This document shows, in pieces, positions 1 to 8,900 of a DNA stretch of 25,068 nucleotides. Position numbers and translations under genes: made by a program. The number at the start of each line of letters is the position of its first letter. Within the stretch, counting starts at the first letter, position 1. The stretch comes from DASZCR01 sp035942915 (GTDB lineage Bacteria; Acidobacteriota; Blastocatellia; Pyrinomonadales; Pyrinomonadaceae): contig DASZCR010000152.1 of NCBI GenBank assembly GCA_035942915.1, positions 1-25,068 of the forward strand, in the 5' to 3' direction. Under the pieces are notes generated by a model. That model worked only from the letters and a program-made list of their open reading frames with translations. It searched no databases and was not told where the DNA came from.

Positions 1-107
1 TCAATGTCGAGGATGCGCGCGGACGTTCTCCCTCATTCGTTTGTTCCTTTCCGTCATCATGTCGGCGCGCGCGTCTTGAAGCCTCGGAAGCGGAGAAGAA
101 ATCGAAG

Positions 108-959
108 ATGGCTTACACAGCCGAGATCAGCCGCGCCAACCCGTCCTGCTTTCTGTTCCTCGTTGACCAATCAGGCTCGATGGTTGACCCGCTCGCGGGC
201 GACGCGCGGCGTAACAAGGCGCAGTCGGTGGCAAATACCATCAACACCTTTCTCAAAGACCTCGTCATCATGTGCTCGAAGTCCGAAGGGGTGCGCGATT
301 ACTACCACGTCGGCGTCGTCGGCTACGCCAACGAGCACGCAGGCCCGGCCTTCGGCGGGGCGCTCGCCGGTCGCCAACTCGTGCCGGTCAGCGAGGTGGC
401 GAACCACCCTGCGCGCATCGAGGAGCGCACGCAGGAGCGCATCGAGGATGGCGGCGCGGTCAGCTACTTCGCCAATCAGACCATCAAGTTTCCCATCTGG
501 TTCAACCCGGTCGCCAACGGCGGGACGCCGATGTGCAAGGCGCTCAAACTGGCGCACCAGATTCTCTCCGAATGGCTCTTGCGCCACCCGACCTGCTTCC
601 CGCCCGTCGTCATCCACATCACGGACGGCGAATCGACCGACGGCGACCCAAGCGAGGCGATGCAGAGTTTGACTTCGCTCGCGTCGAACGACGGCAACGT
701 GCTGCTCTTCAACGTTCACCTGTCGAGCCATCAGAACGCGCGCCCCGTCTCGTTCCCCGAATCGTCGGCGGGGCTGCCCGACCAATACTCGCGGATGCTC
801 TGGCAGCGTTCGAGTCCGCTGACGCCCTTCATGATTTCCGTCGCCAGAGACTACGGTCTGTTCCTCAACGAAGGCGCGCGCGGCTTCGTCCTCAACGCCG
901 ACCTCGAACTCGTCATCCAGACGCTCGACATCGGCACGCGACCGAGTAACCTGCGCTGA
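108..959 (+). CDS. vWA (von Willebrand factor A) domain protein, TerY-like
   Basis: The 283-residue protein is essentially a single vWA domain with no signal peptide or membrane segment, so it should be cytoplasmic. The metal-ion-dependent adhesion site is intact: DQSGS at residues 20-24 gives the DxSxS motif, T140 lies in GGTPM, and D173 lies in ITDGE. Such domains bind a divalent ion and a partner protein. The ATG at 108 is preceded by a GGAG stretch at 92-95. The next two genes encode a PP2C phosphatase (47 bp on) and a kinase. In TerY-P type triads the vWA protein is thought to be the adaptor or target of a kinase/phosphatase pair, and that role is inferred here from family and neighbourhood. 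The fold is secure; the exact partner is not visible. Confidence 0.88.
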   Translation: MAYTAEISRANPSCFLFLVDQSGSMVDPLAGDARRNKAQSVANTINTFLKDLVIMCSKSEGVRDYYHVGVVGYANEHAGPAFGGALAGRQLVPVSEVANHPARIEERTQERIEDGGAVSYFANQTIKFPIWFNPVANGGTPMCKALKLAHQILSEWLLRHPTCFPPVVIHITDGESTDGDPSEAMQSLTSLASNDGNVLLFNVHLSSHQNARPVSFPESSAGLPDQYSRMLWQRSSPLTPFMISVARDYGLFLNEGARGFVLNADLELVIQTLDIGTRPSNLR

Positions 960-1006
960 GAGAGAGCGCGCGTGCGCGACGCGCCCACCCCAGAGGCTTC
1001 AACGAG

Positions 1007-1768
1007 ATGGTACTCAGAGCGCGAGTCTATGCGCTGCACAAAGCTGGCAACGCGGCGACCGAGTACGAAGACGCGTATGACTTCGGCTGGTCGCCCGCGA
1101 CGAGCGCGCCCGTCTTTCGCTGCGCCGTAGCTGACGGCGCGACAGAGGCTTCGTTCTCTGCGCTCTGGGCGACGAAACTCGTGCGCGCCTACTGCAACGG
1201 CACGCTCTCGTCGAGCGCGTCGCTGGCGACCGCGCTGCAAGGCTTGCAGGAGGAATGGCTCGCGCAGGTCGGCTCGTCGCCGAGCGTCCAATGGTACGTC
1301 GAGGAGAAGTTGCGGCACGGCGCGTTCTCCTCGCTCGTCGGTCTGACGTTGGAGCGCGGCGCAGGATTAGGCGGAGGGGCGTGGCAGGCCGTCGCCGTCG
1401 GCGACAGTTGTCTCTTTCAGTTGCGCGGCGACGAGTTGCTGGTGCGCTTTCCGCTGGCGCGCGCAGACGAGTTCAACAATCGCCCGTTCCTGCTCTCAAG
1501 TAATCCTGCGGGCAACGGCGCGCTCATCGAAAACACGAACACCTTCGGCGGAGACTGGCGCGCGGGCGACATCTTCTACCTGATGACGGATGCGCTGGCG
1601 CAATGGTTTCTGCAAGAGTACGAACGCGGAGAGCGTCCCTGGCACACGCTGGCGCGCATGGAAGACGACGGTCGCGAAGAGGCTTTCGCAGACTTCGTCT
1701 CCGCGCGTCGCGCCGCGCAGACCCTACGTAACGACGACGTGACGATGCTCACCGTCGTCACGGATTGA
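1007..1768 (+). CDS. PP2C-family protein serine/threonine phosphatase
   Basis: This 253-residue soluble protein has the spaced acidic motifs of metal-dependent PP2C phosphatases: E21-D22 near the N-terminus, VADGATE at residues 41-47 (the DG motif), VGDS at 131-134, TDA at 194-196 and RNDDVT at 241-246. It is divergent, because the usual DGxGG is DGATE. It should remove phosphate from Ser/Thr residues, most likely on proteins phosphorylated by the kinase encoded 71 bp downstream or on the upstream vWA protein; that pairing is inferred from gene order. The ATG at 1007 has a weak AGAGG at 992-996. Its length is typical of stand-alone bacterial PP2C enzymes. Confidence 0.85.
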   Translation: MVLRARVYALHKAGNAATEYEDAYDFGWSPATSAPVFRCAVADGATEASFSALWATKLVRAYCNGTLSSSASLATALQGLQEEWLAQVGSSPSVQWYVEEKLRHGAFSSLVGLTLERGAGLGGGAWQAVAVGDSCLFQLRGDELLVRFPLARADEFNNRPFLLSSNPAGNGALIENTNTFGGDWRAGDIFYLMTDALAQWFLQEYERGERPWHTLARMEDDGREEAFADFVSARRAAQTLRNDDVTMLTVVTD

Positions 1769-1793
1769 GCAACCCTTCGGTCAACAGTAAAAA

Positions 1794-1836
1794 CGACTGA
1801 CCTCATTTAAACCGGCGACTGACGACTGACGACTGT
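1794..1836 (+). repeat. Heptamer repeat CGACTGA before the kinase gene
   Basis: Three tandem units of CGACTGA lie at 1816-1836, the last ending in T instead of A, and one more isolated copy lies at 1794-1800. The array ends four bases before the kinase ATG and occupies the place where a ribosome binding site would be expected; no Shine-Dalgarno-like sequence is seen. Two other 7-bp-period repeats occur between genes in this window, near 4838 and 12160. Confidence 0.7.
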
Positions 1837-1839
1837 TTT

Positions 1840-4374
1840 ATGGCGTGGCCGACACCTTCAGAGTATCAGGACGCGATACAGAACCCGCGCGCCTGCTTCA
1901 CCGACCCGGAGTTGCAGGCCGGGACACCTGCGCTCACGCCGATGGGCATCCCGCGCCCGTTCTCCGGCGGCCACGCCAGCGTCTATCGCATCAACAGCGA
2001 CGGGCGGACGTGGGCTGTCCGCTGCTTCCTGCGCAACCTTCCTGACCAGCAGCGACGCTACGAGGCCGTTGACCGCTACCTGCGCTCGACCACGCTCGCC
2101 TGCAAGGTCAACTTCGAGTATCAGCCGGAAGGCATCCGCATCGGCGCGTCTCATTACCCGGTCGTCAAGATGGAGTGGGTCGAGGGCACGCCGCTCAATC
2201 GTCACGTCGAATCGCTGCTCGAAGACCGCGCGGCCTTGCGCCGCCTCGCCTCCGACTGGCGCGCGCTGATTCGCTCGCTCGAAGCGGCTGAGGTCGCGCA
2301 CGGCGACCTCTATCACGAGAACGTGCTTGTCACAGACGGCACAACCTTCCGTCTCATCGACTACGACGGCGTCTACGTGCCGTCTCTGGCCGGGCAGACC
2401 GGCCACGAAGTCGGCCATCCCTCTTATCAACACCCGCGTCGCAGCCCGACGGACTTCGGCCCGCGCATGGACCGCTTCTCGGCCTTCGCCATCCATCTCG
2501 CGCTCGTCGCGCTCAGCTACGAGCCTGCGCTCTGGGCGCAGTTCAACAACGACGACAACCTGCTCTTTGGCCGCGACGACTTTCTCAACCCGACGACCTC
2601 GCGCCTCTTCGCCGCGCTGCAAAGACTCGGCGAACCCGTTGCGACGCGCGCTCTGATGCTTCAGGCCGCCTGCGCTGCCGCCCCCTCAGACGCGCCCGAT
2701 ATAGACGACGCAGGCGAGACACCCGCACTCGTCGAGACACTCTCGACAGAGCGCCCCGCGTCGCCGAAGGCCGCCCCGTCTGAACCGGTCGCGCGAGCCA
2801 GACGCACGCCGCGCACGCCCGTCAATCTGCCTTCGTGGCTACTTGACCACATCACGATTGAAGACGACGGCGCGGAGGTGGACGAAACTGAAGTGACTGA
2901 GGCGGAGACGACGGCGTTGACGACGGGCGCGGGCATCGCGGCGTCGAGTGATGGCGGCGCGCTCGTCGCACACGCGCCCTTCGTCTTCTCTTTCGCGCAG
3001 GCGTGGCAACGTCCGGGCGAGCAGATTGTGCCCATCATCAGACAGCATCCGGTCTTTCAGGAAGAGACGCGTCTGGCGACGAAGACGGAGGTGGTGCATA
3101 ACACGGAGGTCGCCGTCTTCGCCTATCTCGCGCTGCAAGTGCTGGTGCTGGCGACGCTGCCCGGCATGGTCGCCCTCACGCTCCTCGCCGGTCTCTTCAT
3201 CTTCCAACTCGTCCGTCGCACGCGCGAGGTCGAGTTCTGGGAGCCGTATCAGAAACAGATTGGGACGCGGCCGGTCGAGGAGTTGACGACCAGACAGCTA
3301 TCGGGTCATCGAGAAGTCGTCTCCTCGGTCGCCTTCTCGCCCGATGGTCATCAACTGGCGACGGCGAGCGACGACGGCTACGCCTTCGTCTGGCAGACGG
3401 AGACGGGTGAGAGGCTCGCCGGTCTCGGCCCGCACGAGCAGCGCGTCTCCGGCGTCGCAGCGGTCGGCGTGGCACACTTCGCCACCTGTTCGTGGGACCA
3501 GCAGGTGCGCATCTGGCATCATCGCGGGCGGCTCGAAAAATCTCTCTCGCTGACGGACGTGCGCTCGCGCCTCTACGGCGTGGCCGCGAGTGGCGACGGC
3601 GCACTCGTCGCCGGGGCGATTGGACAGCGACAGGTCAAGGTCTGGGACGCGCGCACGGGCGCAGACGTGGCGACTTTGAGAGGTCACGGGCGGAAGGTGC
3701 AATCGGTCGCCTTCATGTCGGAAGGCAAGCGGCTCGTCTCCTGCTCGTCGGACATGAGCGTGCGCGTCTGGAACATCTCGACGGAGCGTTGCGAGCGCGT
3801 GCTCTACGGCCACACGGACGAGGTCAACGTCGTCTGCGTCTCGCCGGACGGCGAACTGATTGCTTCGGGCGGGTCGGACTGCGCCGTCTTCGTGTGGAGC
3901 GCACGGACGGGCAAACAACTGCTGCGCATCAACGCGCGTGCGCGCGTCTACGGCCTCGCCTTCTCGCCGCACGGAGGGTTTCTCATCTCGGCAGGCGACG
4001 ACGCGCTGGTGCGCTGTTGGGACGTGACGACGGGGCAGGAGGCAGGCCATCTGATAGGCCATAAAGGCATCATCCGCAGCGTCGCCGTCTCGCCCGACGG
4101 ACGCCACATCGCTTCGTGCGGCGACGACGGTCGCGTCATTCTCTGGACGCGCATCGACGCGACGACGCGGCGCGCTCTCGCGCACGCTTCGGCGAACTCG
4201 CAGGCGACGACGACGGCGCTCGCCGCGAACGCACCGCGCAAGTCGCTCGACGTTGCGCCGACGGGCGAGCGCCTCTGCCCGCGCTGCGGCAAGCCTCTGC
4301 GGGTCGTCAAGGTCGGGATTCCCTTCTGGGGCTGCACCGATTTCCCTGCGTGCCCCTATGCCGTCAAGATGTGA
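1840..4374 (+). CDS. Ser/Thr kinase-like protein with WD40 propeller and C4 zinc finger
   Basis: The 844-residue multidomain protein starts with a kinase-like fold at about residues 35-270. It has a glycine-loop remnant GGHASVYR (43-50), catalytic loop HGDLYHEN (154-161, base D156, N161) and a DYDG (174-177) in place of DFG. The VAIK lysine position appears to be arginine (AVRCF, R61). A linker of about 150 residues is followed by a hydrophobic stretch at about 424-458 with a central Pro-Gly, probably a membrane hairpin. Seven WD40 repeats (about 487-770) make one closed propeller. The tail has C813, C816, C832 and C838, the CX2C...CX5C pattern of the topoisomerase-I type zinc finger. It is the last gene of the vWA-PP2C-kinase cassette. 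The propeller may recruit targets and the zinc finger may bind nucleic acid; both are inferences. Because of R61 and DYD, activity could be atypical. Confidence 0.87.
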   Translation: MAWPTPSEYQDAIQNPRACFTDPELQAGTPALTPMGIPRPFSGGHASVYRINSDGRTWAVRCFLRNLPDQQRRYEAVDRYLRSTTLACKVNFEYQPEGIRIGASHYPVVKMEWVEGTPLNRHVESLLEDRAALRRLASDWRALIRSLEAAEVAHGDLYHENVLVTDGTTFRLIDYDGVYVPSLAGQTGHEVGHPSYQHPRRSPTDFGPRMDRFSAFAIHLALVALSYEPALWAQFNNDDNLLFGRDDFLNPTTSRLFAALQRLGEPVATRALMLQAACAAAPSDAPDIDDAGETPALVETLSTERPASPKAAPSEPVARARRTPRTPVNLPSWLLDHITIEDDGAEVDETEVTEAETTALTTGAGIAASSDGGALVAHAPFVFSFAQAWQRPGEQIVPIIRQHPVFQEETRLATKTEVVHNTEVAVFAYLALQVLVLATLPGMVALTLLAGLFIFQLVRRTREVEFWEPYQKQIGTRPVEELTTRQLSGHREVVSSVAFSPDGHQLATASDDGYAFVWQTETGERLAGLGPHEQRVSGVAAVGVAHFATCSWDQQVRIWHHRGRLEKSLSLTDVRSRLYGVAASGDGALVAGAIGQRQVKVWDARTGADVATLRGHGRKVQSVAFMSEGKRLVSCSSDMSVRVWNISTERCERVLYGHTDEVNVVCVSPDGELIASGGSDCAVFVWSARTGKQLLRINARARVYGLAFSPHGGFLISAGDDALVRCWDVTTGQEAGHLIGHKGIIRSVAVSPDGRHIASCGDDGRVILWTRIDATTRRALAHASANSQATTTALAANAPRKSLDVAPTGERLCPRCGKPLRVVKVGIPFWGCTDFPACPYAVKM

Positions 4375-4388
4375 AGTCGCGTAGGAGA

Positions 4389-4438
4389 AACGACGAGGGG
4401 CGCGGAGGAAGTTGAAATCCTCTGCGCCCTTCGTCGTT
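4389..4438. terminator. Long hairpin between convergent genes
   Basis: Arms 4389-4409 and 4418-4438 pair over 21 positions with only two G-U wobbles and an 8-base loop. It lies 15 bp after the kinase stop codon and 26 bp beyond the end of the convergent acidic-protein gene, so it can stop transcription from both sides. There is no good T-run on either side, so it may be a transcript-stabilising hairpin rather than a classical intrinsic terminator. The right arm carries a TGCGCCC core resembling a stretch near 5909. Confidence 0.6.
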
Positions 4439-4463
4439 CGTGTGTGAGATGTCGGATGTCGGT

Positions 4464-4832
4464 TCAGCCGTAGAGCGGCTCGCCGTCGTAAGCGACGAGC
4501 CAGCCGTTCTGCTGGCTGGTGGCGACGCTGCGGCGAAACCAGTGCGCGGCGTCGGCACAGTCCTCGTAAGACTGTGCGGAGGGTAAGGACTGGCGCGGGT
4601 CGATGCGGACTATCTGCGCGCCTGCCGCAGACGTTTTCAGCGAAAGCAGCGCAATCATGCCGTTCTTCGACATGACGACGGTGCGCACTTCGGAGGGTTC
4701 GTCGTCCTCGTCTTCCTCTTCATCTTCGTCCGTCTCGGCCTCGAATTCGAGAAACGTGACTTCGTCCTCTTCCTCGTCCGTTTCGGCCTCGTCGTCAATC
4801 CACTCGTCGAAATAATCCTGCTCGTCTTTCAT
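4464..4832 (-). CDS. Small, highly acidic hypothetical protein
   Basis: I do not recognise a family for this 122-residue protein. Its N-terminal part is extremely acidic: 26 of residues 9-46 are Asp or Glu, and the segment contains a duplicated EAETDE (15-20 and 31-36). The C-terminal half is a normal globular-looking sequence with VVMSKNGMIALLSL and a final W-L-V-A-Y-D-GEPLYG. There is no signal peptide. The ATG at 4832 has no clear Shine-Dalgarno; a doubled heptamer lies just upstream. It is convergent with the kinase gene and divergent from the NmrA-like gene, so it is a single-gene unit. An acidic tail of this kind could bind basic proteins or mimic nucleic acid, but no function can be assigned. 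The opposite frame is serine-rich low complexity and is rejected as a gene. Confidence 0.65.
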   Translation of the reverse strand: MKDEQDYFDEWIDDEAETDEEEDEVTFLEFEAETDEDEEEDEDDEPSEVRTVVMSKNGMIALLSLKTSAAGAQIVRIDPRQSLPSAQSYEDCADAAHWFRRSVATSQQNGWLVAYDGEPLYG

Positions 4833-4837
4833 TCAAT

Positions 4838-4851
4838 CTACTTTCTACTTT
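4838..4851. repeat. Two-copy heptamer CTACTTT
   Basis: Two exact tandem copies of CTACTTT lie 6 bp upstream of the start of the minus-strand acidic-protein gene. With only two copies this could be chance. It is listed because the window has two other heptamer-period repeats in the same position relative to a start codon. Confidence 0.4.
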
Positions 4852-4986
4852 CGTGGCTGTTAGTGATTTTCACCCGGCATCAGGATAATGCCTGGACATT
4901 TATCCGGCGGGTCGAGCCGTGCTGCCACTATACTACCGCGGTGCGGCGCGTTGCAAAACGCGCGGAGGGCAAAAGGAGTCTGTGGG

Positions 4987-5847
4987 ATGACGAGAGTGTT
5001 GGTGGCAGGGGCGACGGGACAACTCGGACGACGCGTGCTGGCGGAGTTGCGCGTGCGCGGCTACGCGACACGCGCGCTGGTGCGCGACGAGAGGCGCGCG
5101 TCCCGATTGCGCGGCGAGGCGGACGAAGCGGTCGTCGGCGACGTGACGCGGCCGGAGACGCTGGCGCGTGTGTGCGAAGGCGTCAACGTGGTCTTCTCGG
5201 CGGTCGGCGCGCCGCTCACACTGAAGCGCGGCGGGGCAAGTTTCCGTGAAGTCGATTTCGAGGGGAACAAAAACCTGCTCAATGCAGCCGTGTCGGCGGG
5301 CGTCGGCAAGTTCGTCTACGTGTCGGTCTTCGGCGCGGAACAGTTGGGAGAGACGGAGTACGTACGCGCGCACGAGGATTTCGTCTCTGCGCTGAAGCGC
5401 AGCCCTCTCAAGCATGTGGTGGTGCGCCCGACCGGCTTCTTCTCGGCGATGGGCGAGATTCTGCGGATGGCGCGGCGCGGCCCCGTGATGTCTGTCGGCG
5501 ACGGCGCGGCGCGGACGAACCCGATTCACGAGGCCGATTTGGCGACGGTCTGCGCCGAGGCCGTCGCTGGCGAGCGCGAGAGCATCGAGGTCGGCGGCCC
5601 CGAAGTTTTCACGCGGCAGCAGATTGCCGAGATGGCCTTCGCCTCGCTCGGCAAGCGGCCGAAGACGTTCAAAGTACCCGCGCCGCTCGTCCGCCTGATG
5701 ATTGCGCCGCTGCGTCTCTTCGACGCCCGGCTCTACGCGCTGATGAGTTTCTTTGTCGCCGTCGCTCAGGTTGATGCCGTTGCGCCACGCTCCGGTTCGC
5801 GTCGGCTGGCAGACTACTTCAATGAACTGGCACGCGGCGACGCATGA
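4987..5847 (+). CDS. NmrA-like / atypical SDR NAD(P)-binding protein
   Basis: The 286-residue protein starts with a Rossmann nucleotide-binding motif, VLVAGATGQLG, giving G8-x2-G11-x2-G14. It continues with the pattern of NmrA-like and Ycf39-like atypical short-chain dehydrogenases: the ALVRD segment near residue 30 after beta-2, VVGDVTRPETL, a KFVYVSVFGA strand and VVRPTGFFS. No YxxxK catalytic pair is clear, which fits the non-catalytic or atypical members, so it may sense NAD(P)H or act as a reductase on an unknown substrate. The start at 4987 is chosen over the longer upstream reading frame because AGGAG at 4974-4978 sits 8 bases before it and the fold begins at once. It is a likely stand-alone gene; a TATACT hexamer at 4929-4934 could be its -10 box, without a good -35. 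Confidence 0.85.
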   Translation: MTRVLVAGATGQLGRRVLAELRVRGYATRALVRDERRASRLRGEADEAVVGDVTRPETLARVCEGVNVVFSAVGAPLTLKRGGASFREVDFEGNKNLLNAAVSAGVGKFVYVSVFGAEQLGETEYVRAHEDFVSALKRSPLKHVVVRPTGFFSAMGEILRMARRGPVMSVGDGAARTNPIHEADLATVCAEAVAGERESIEVGGPEVFTRQQIAEMAFASLGKRPKTFKVPAPLVRLMIAPLRLFDARLYALMSFFVAVAQVDAVAPRSGSRRLADYFNELARGDA

Positions 5848-5968
5848 AGGCTTCGGCCTTGTATGCCTCCGCGCAAAGTGCGCCTCCGTGAAAATCTTTC
5901 TGTGCGCCCTCGCAACCCTCCGGCTGTGTGGCGGCATCTCAGCGCCAAATTCGGAGGGAGGATTCTCA
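5848..5968. repeat. Intergenic stretch with CTCCG/GTGCGCC-type repeated text
   Basis: The spacer between the NmrA-like gene and the macroglobulin gene holds a run of related short words, GCCTCCGCGC, GCGCCTCCGTG and TGTGCGCCCTCGC, at about 5870-5920. Its last part resembles the right arm of the hairpin at 4418-4436. It looks like one copy of a dispersed intergenic repeat family, but only one clear copy and one partial match are in this window. Confidence 0.35.
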
Positions 5969-8900
5969 ATGCCACGCCGCTGGTTCCCCCTGTTGGTCTG
6001 CCTCTCGGTCTCGCTCTTCGCTGCCCACTTCGCCTTTGCGAACAACTCGCTGCGCGTCGATGAATCAAACATCCGCGTCGCCTTCGACGAAGAACAGACG
6101 ACCGTCTCTCTGCCACTAACGAACGGCACGGGCAAGGCGCTCCCGGCGCGCGCACGCGTCGAACTGCTCGACCCGGAAGGAAAGCCCGTCGCCTATGCCG
6201 AGCAGGAGACGCACCTGCGACGCGGGACGACGCAACTCTCCCTCCGTTTGACGCGCGCCTTCGCCAACCTCTCACACGAGGCGCGGCGTCGGATTCCCTG
6301 GTTTCGCGTGCATTATCGCGTCGCGCCGGTCAAGGACGCGCAGGCGTCTGCGGAGGGCGATGCTCTCGCAGACGCCCCTGCGCCATCGGATGATGTGGTC
6401 GAAGGTATCGTCTCGCTCTCGGAGGTGACGCCCTCTCTGTTCGAGTTGCGCGTCGCCGCGCCGGGGCGCGTGCGCGAAGGCGGCCTGTATCGCGCGCGCG
6501 TCTGCGCGACCAATCCCGTCACGGCTCGTCCGGTGGCGGGCGTCCGCGTCGAAGCGGAAATCGAAATTGACGGTGATGATGACGACGAGCAGAAGAGCGC
6601 GCCGCCCAAAGCCTCCGGCGTGACGGGCGCGGACGGCTACGCCTCGCTCGACTTTACGCTCCCGCCCAACCTCACAGACGACGCGATAGAGTTGCACGTA
6701 TCGGGAATGCTCGGCGACCTGAAGTTGAAGGAGGAGGCCGACATCTACGTTGCGCGCGAAGCCTCCATCTGGCTGAGCACGGATAAGCCGCTCTACCAAC
6801 CCGGCCAGACGCTCCACGTCCGCGCGCTCGTCTTCGACCCGGCACGGCGCGCCGTACGCATCGAGAAGGCGACGCTCAAAATCGAAGACCCGGAGGGCGC
6901 GACCGTCTTCCGCACTGAGGTCGCAACCTCTCGTTTTGGCATCGCCAGCGCCGACTGGCAGATTCCTGAGAGCGCGCGTCTGGGCGCGTACAACGTCGAA
7001 CTGCTGATTGACGAAGACGAACGCTTCGGCGAGTCGCGCGGCGTGGCCTCCGTCAAGATTAATCGCTACGAGTTGCCGAACTTCGCCGTCACGGTCAAGC
7101 CGGACAAGGGTTATTACCTGCCGGGCGAGCAGGCCGAGGTCGAGGTCAGGGCAGACTATCTTTTCGGCCAGCCGGTCAAGCGCGGGCGCGTCCGCGTCGT
7201 GCGCGAGATGGAGCGGCGCTGGAACTACGCCGAGCAGAAATGGGAGACGGACGAAGGCGAAAAGTACGAAGGCGAGACGGACGATGCGGGACGCTTTCTT
7301 GCGCGCATCAATCTCGCCGACGCGCACGAAGAACTGGGCGAGGAAGACTACAAACGCTTCTCCGACCTGCGCTACGCGGCCTACTTTACAGACCCGACGA
7401 CCAACCGCACAGAGCAGCGCCGCTTCGACCTGCGCGTGACGAAAGATGCCATCCACGTCTACACGCTGACGCGCGGCAGTTCCTATTATCGCAACGCCAA
7501 TGCGCCGCTCGATTTCTACATCACGGCCTTCTACGCCGACGGCGCACCGGCCGCGTGCGAAGTGAGCATCGCAGAGAATTTCGGCCGCACGACGGTCGAG
7601 CAGTCGAGCGCGGGAAACACCGTCGAGCGCATCACGCAGGACGTTGCGCCGCGCACACTGCGGACCGTCAGAACGAACAACTACGGACTTGCGAAAGTCA
7701 GCGGCCTGCGTCTCTCGCCTCACGATACGGAGGCCAACCGTGAGGTCTTTCTCGGCCTCGTCGCGCGCGACGCGACGGGACGCACCGGGCGACAGACGAT
7801 AAACTTCTGGCACTCGGAAGATTACTCACTTGAGGTCGAACCTGTCAGGACGCTGCTGCGACCGGGCGACCCCATCGAGGCGCGTCTCAAGTCGAGCGCG
7901 ACCGAAGACACTGTGACGGTCGAACTGTTGCGCGACGGACGCACGCTGCGCTCGCAGGTCGTGCGCCTCAGAGACGGCGCGGGCGCGGTCAGCTTTCCTT
8001 ACTCGAACGACTTCACGGACAAGCTCACCATCGTCGCCACTTCCACGAGCGGCGCGACGGGCAACAACTGGGATTACGGCAGCACGGCCGTCGTTCTCTA
8101 TCCGGTCGTACGCGCCCTCAGTCTCGACGTGCAACTGGCGCAGGCCATCTATCGACCCGGCGCGGAAGCGCAGGCAGATTTTCGCGTCCGCTCGCCCGAA
8201 GGCGGCGCGAAGGAGACGGCGCTCGGCGTCGTCGTCTTCGACCGCGCCGTCGAAGAGCGCGCCCGCACCGACCAAGATTTCGGTTCAGGCACGGGCTTCT
8301 ACGGCGGCCTCTCGCGGCTGCTCGGCTACGACGAATCGCTCGCCGGCATCACGCTCCGAGACCTCCAACGACTCGACACCTCGAAGCCCGTCTCGACAGA
8401 ACTCGACCTCGTGGCAGACATTCTGCTGCGCGACGCGGGCGAGCCGCTGAGGGTCTTCGGCGGTCGTGGCTACGAGTCGAACCCGCAGGCGGTCTTCGCC
8501 AAAGCGACGAGCACGCAGTTCTCCGCGCTCAAGACGACGCTCGACCAGCAGTACACCTCGCACCACTTCTTCCCCACCGACAACGCGACGCTCGCACGCG
8601 CTCTCCTGCCCTCCGCTCTCGACCTCGCGCAGATGGCAGACCCCTGGGGACAACCCTACCGCGCCGACTTCAGCTATCAACGCGACCAGCACGTCTTACA
8701 AATCATCACCGCTGGGGCTGACAAAAAGTTTGACACCAGCGATGACTTCACGGCTCTGCGCATCACGCGTCCGTACTTCCGCCCGCACGGCGAGACCGTC
8801 AACCGCGTCCTCGCCAGCTATCACGCGCGGACGGGCGGCTTCATCCGCGATGCCGCCACACTCAAGTCGGAACTCCGGCGCGAAGGCTTCGACTTCGACA

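Noticed and set aside
1..107. Tail of an upstream gene at the left edge
   Set aside because: One short frame is open to about position 79, but its translation shows no family feature and the stretch is too short to judge.
4..672. Plus-strand open frame overlapping the vWA gene
   Set aside because: Arg/Ser-rich shadow; the vWA frame has the MIDAS motif.
4906..4934. Full sigma-70 promoter before the NmrA-like gene
   Set aside because: TATACT is a fair -10, but the position 17 bp upstream reads GGCGGG, so no -35 is supported.
4933..6135. Long minus-strand open frame (400 codons) opposite the NmrA-like gene
   Set aside because: High-GC shadow; it overlaps a gene with clear motifs and its translation is Arg/His-rich without any family.
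6272..7813. Long minus-strand open frame (513 codons) opposite the macroglobulin gene
   Set aside because: Same reason: it is an antisense shadow of conserved macroglobulin domains.
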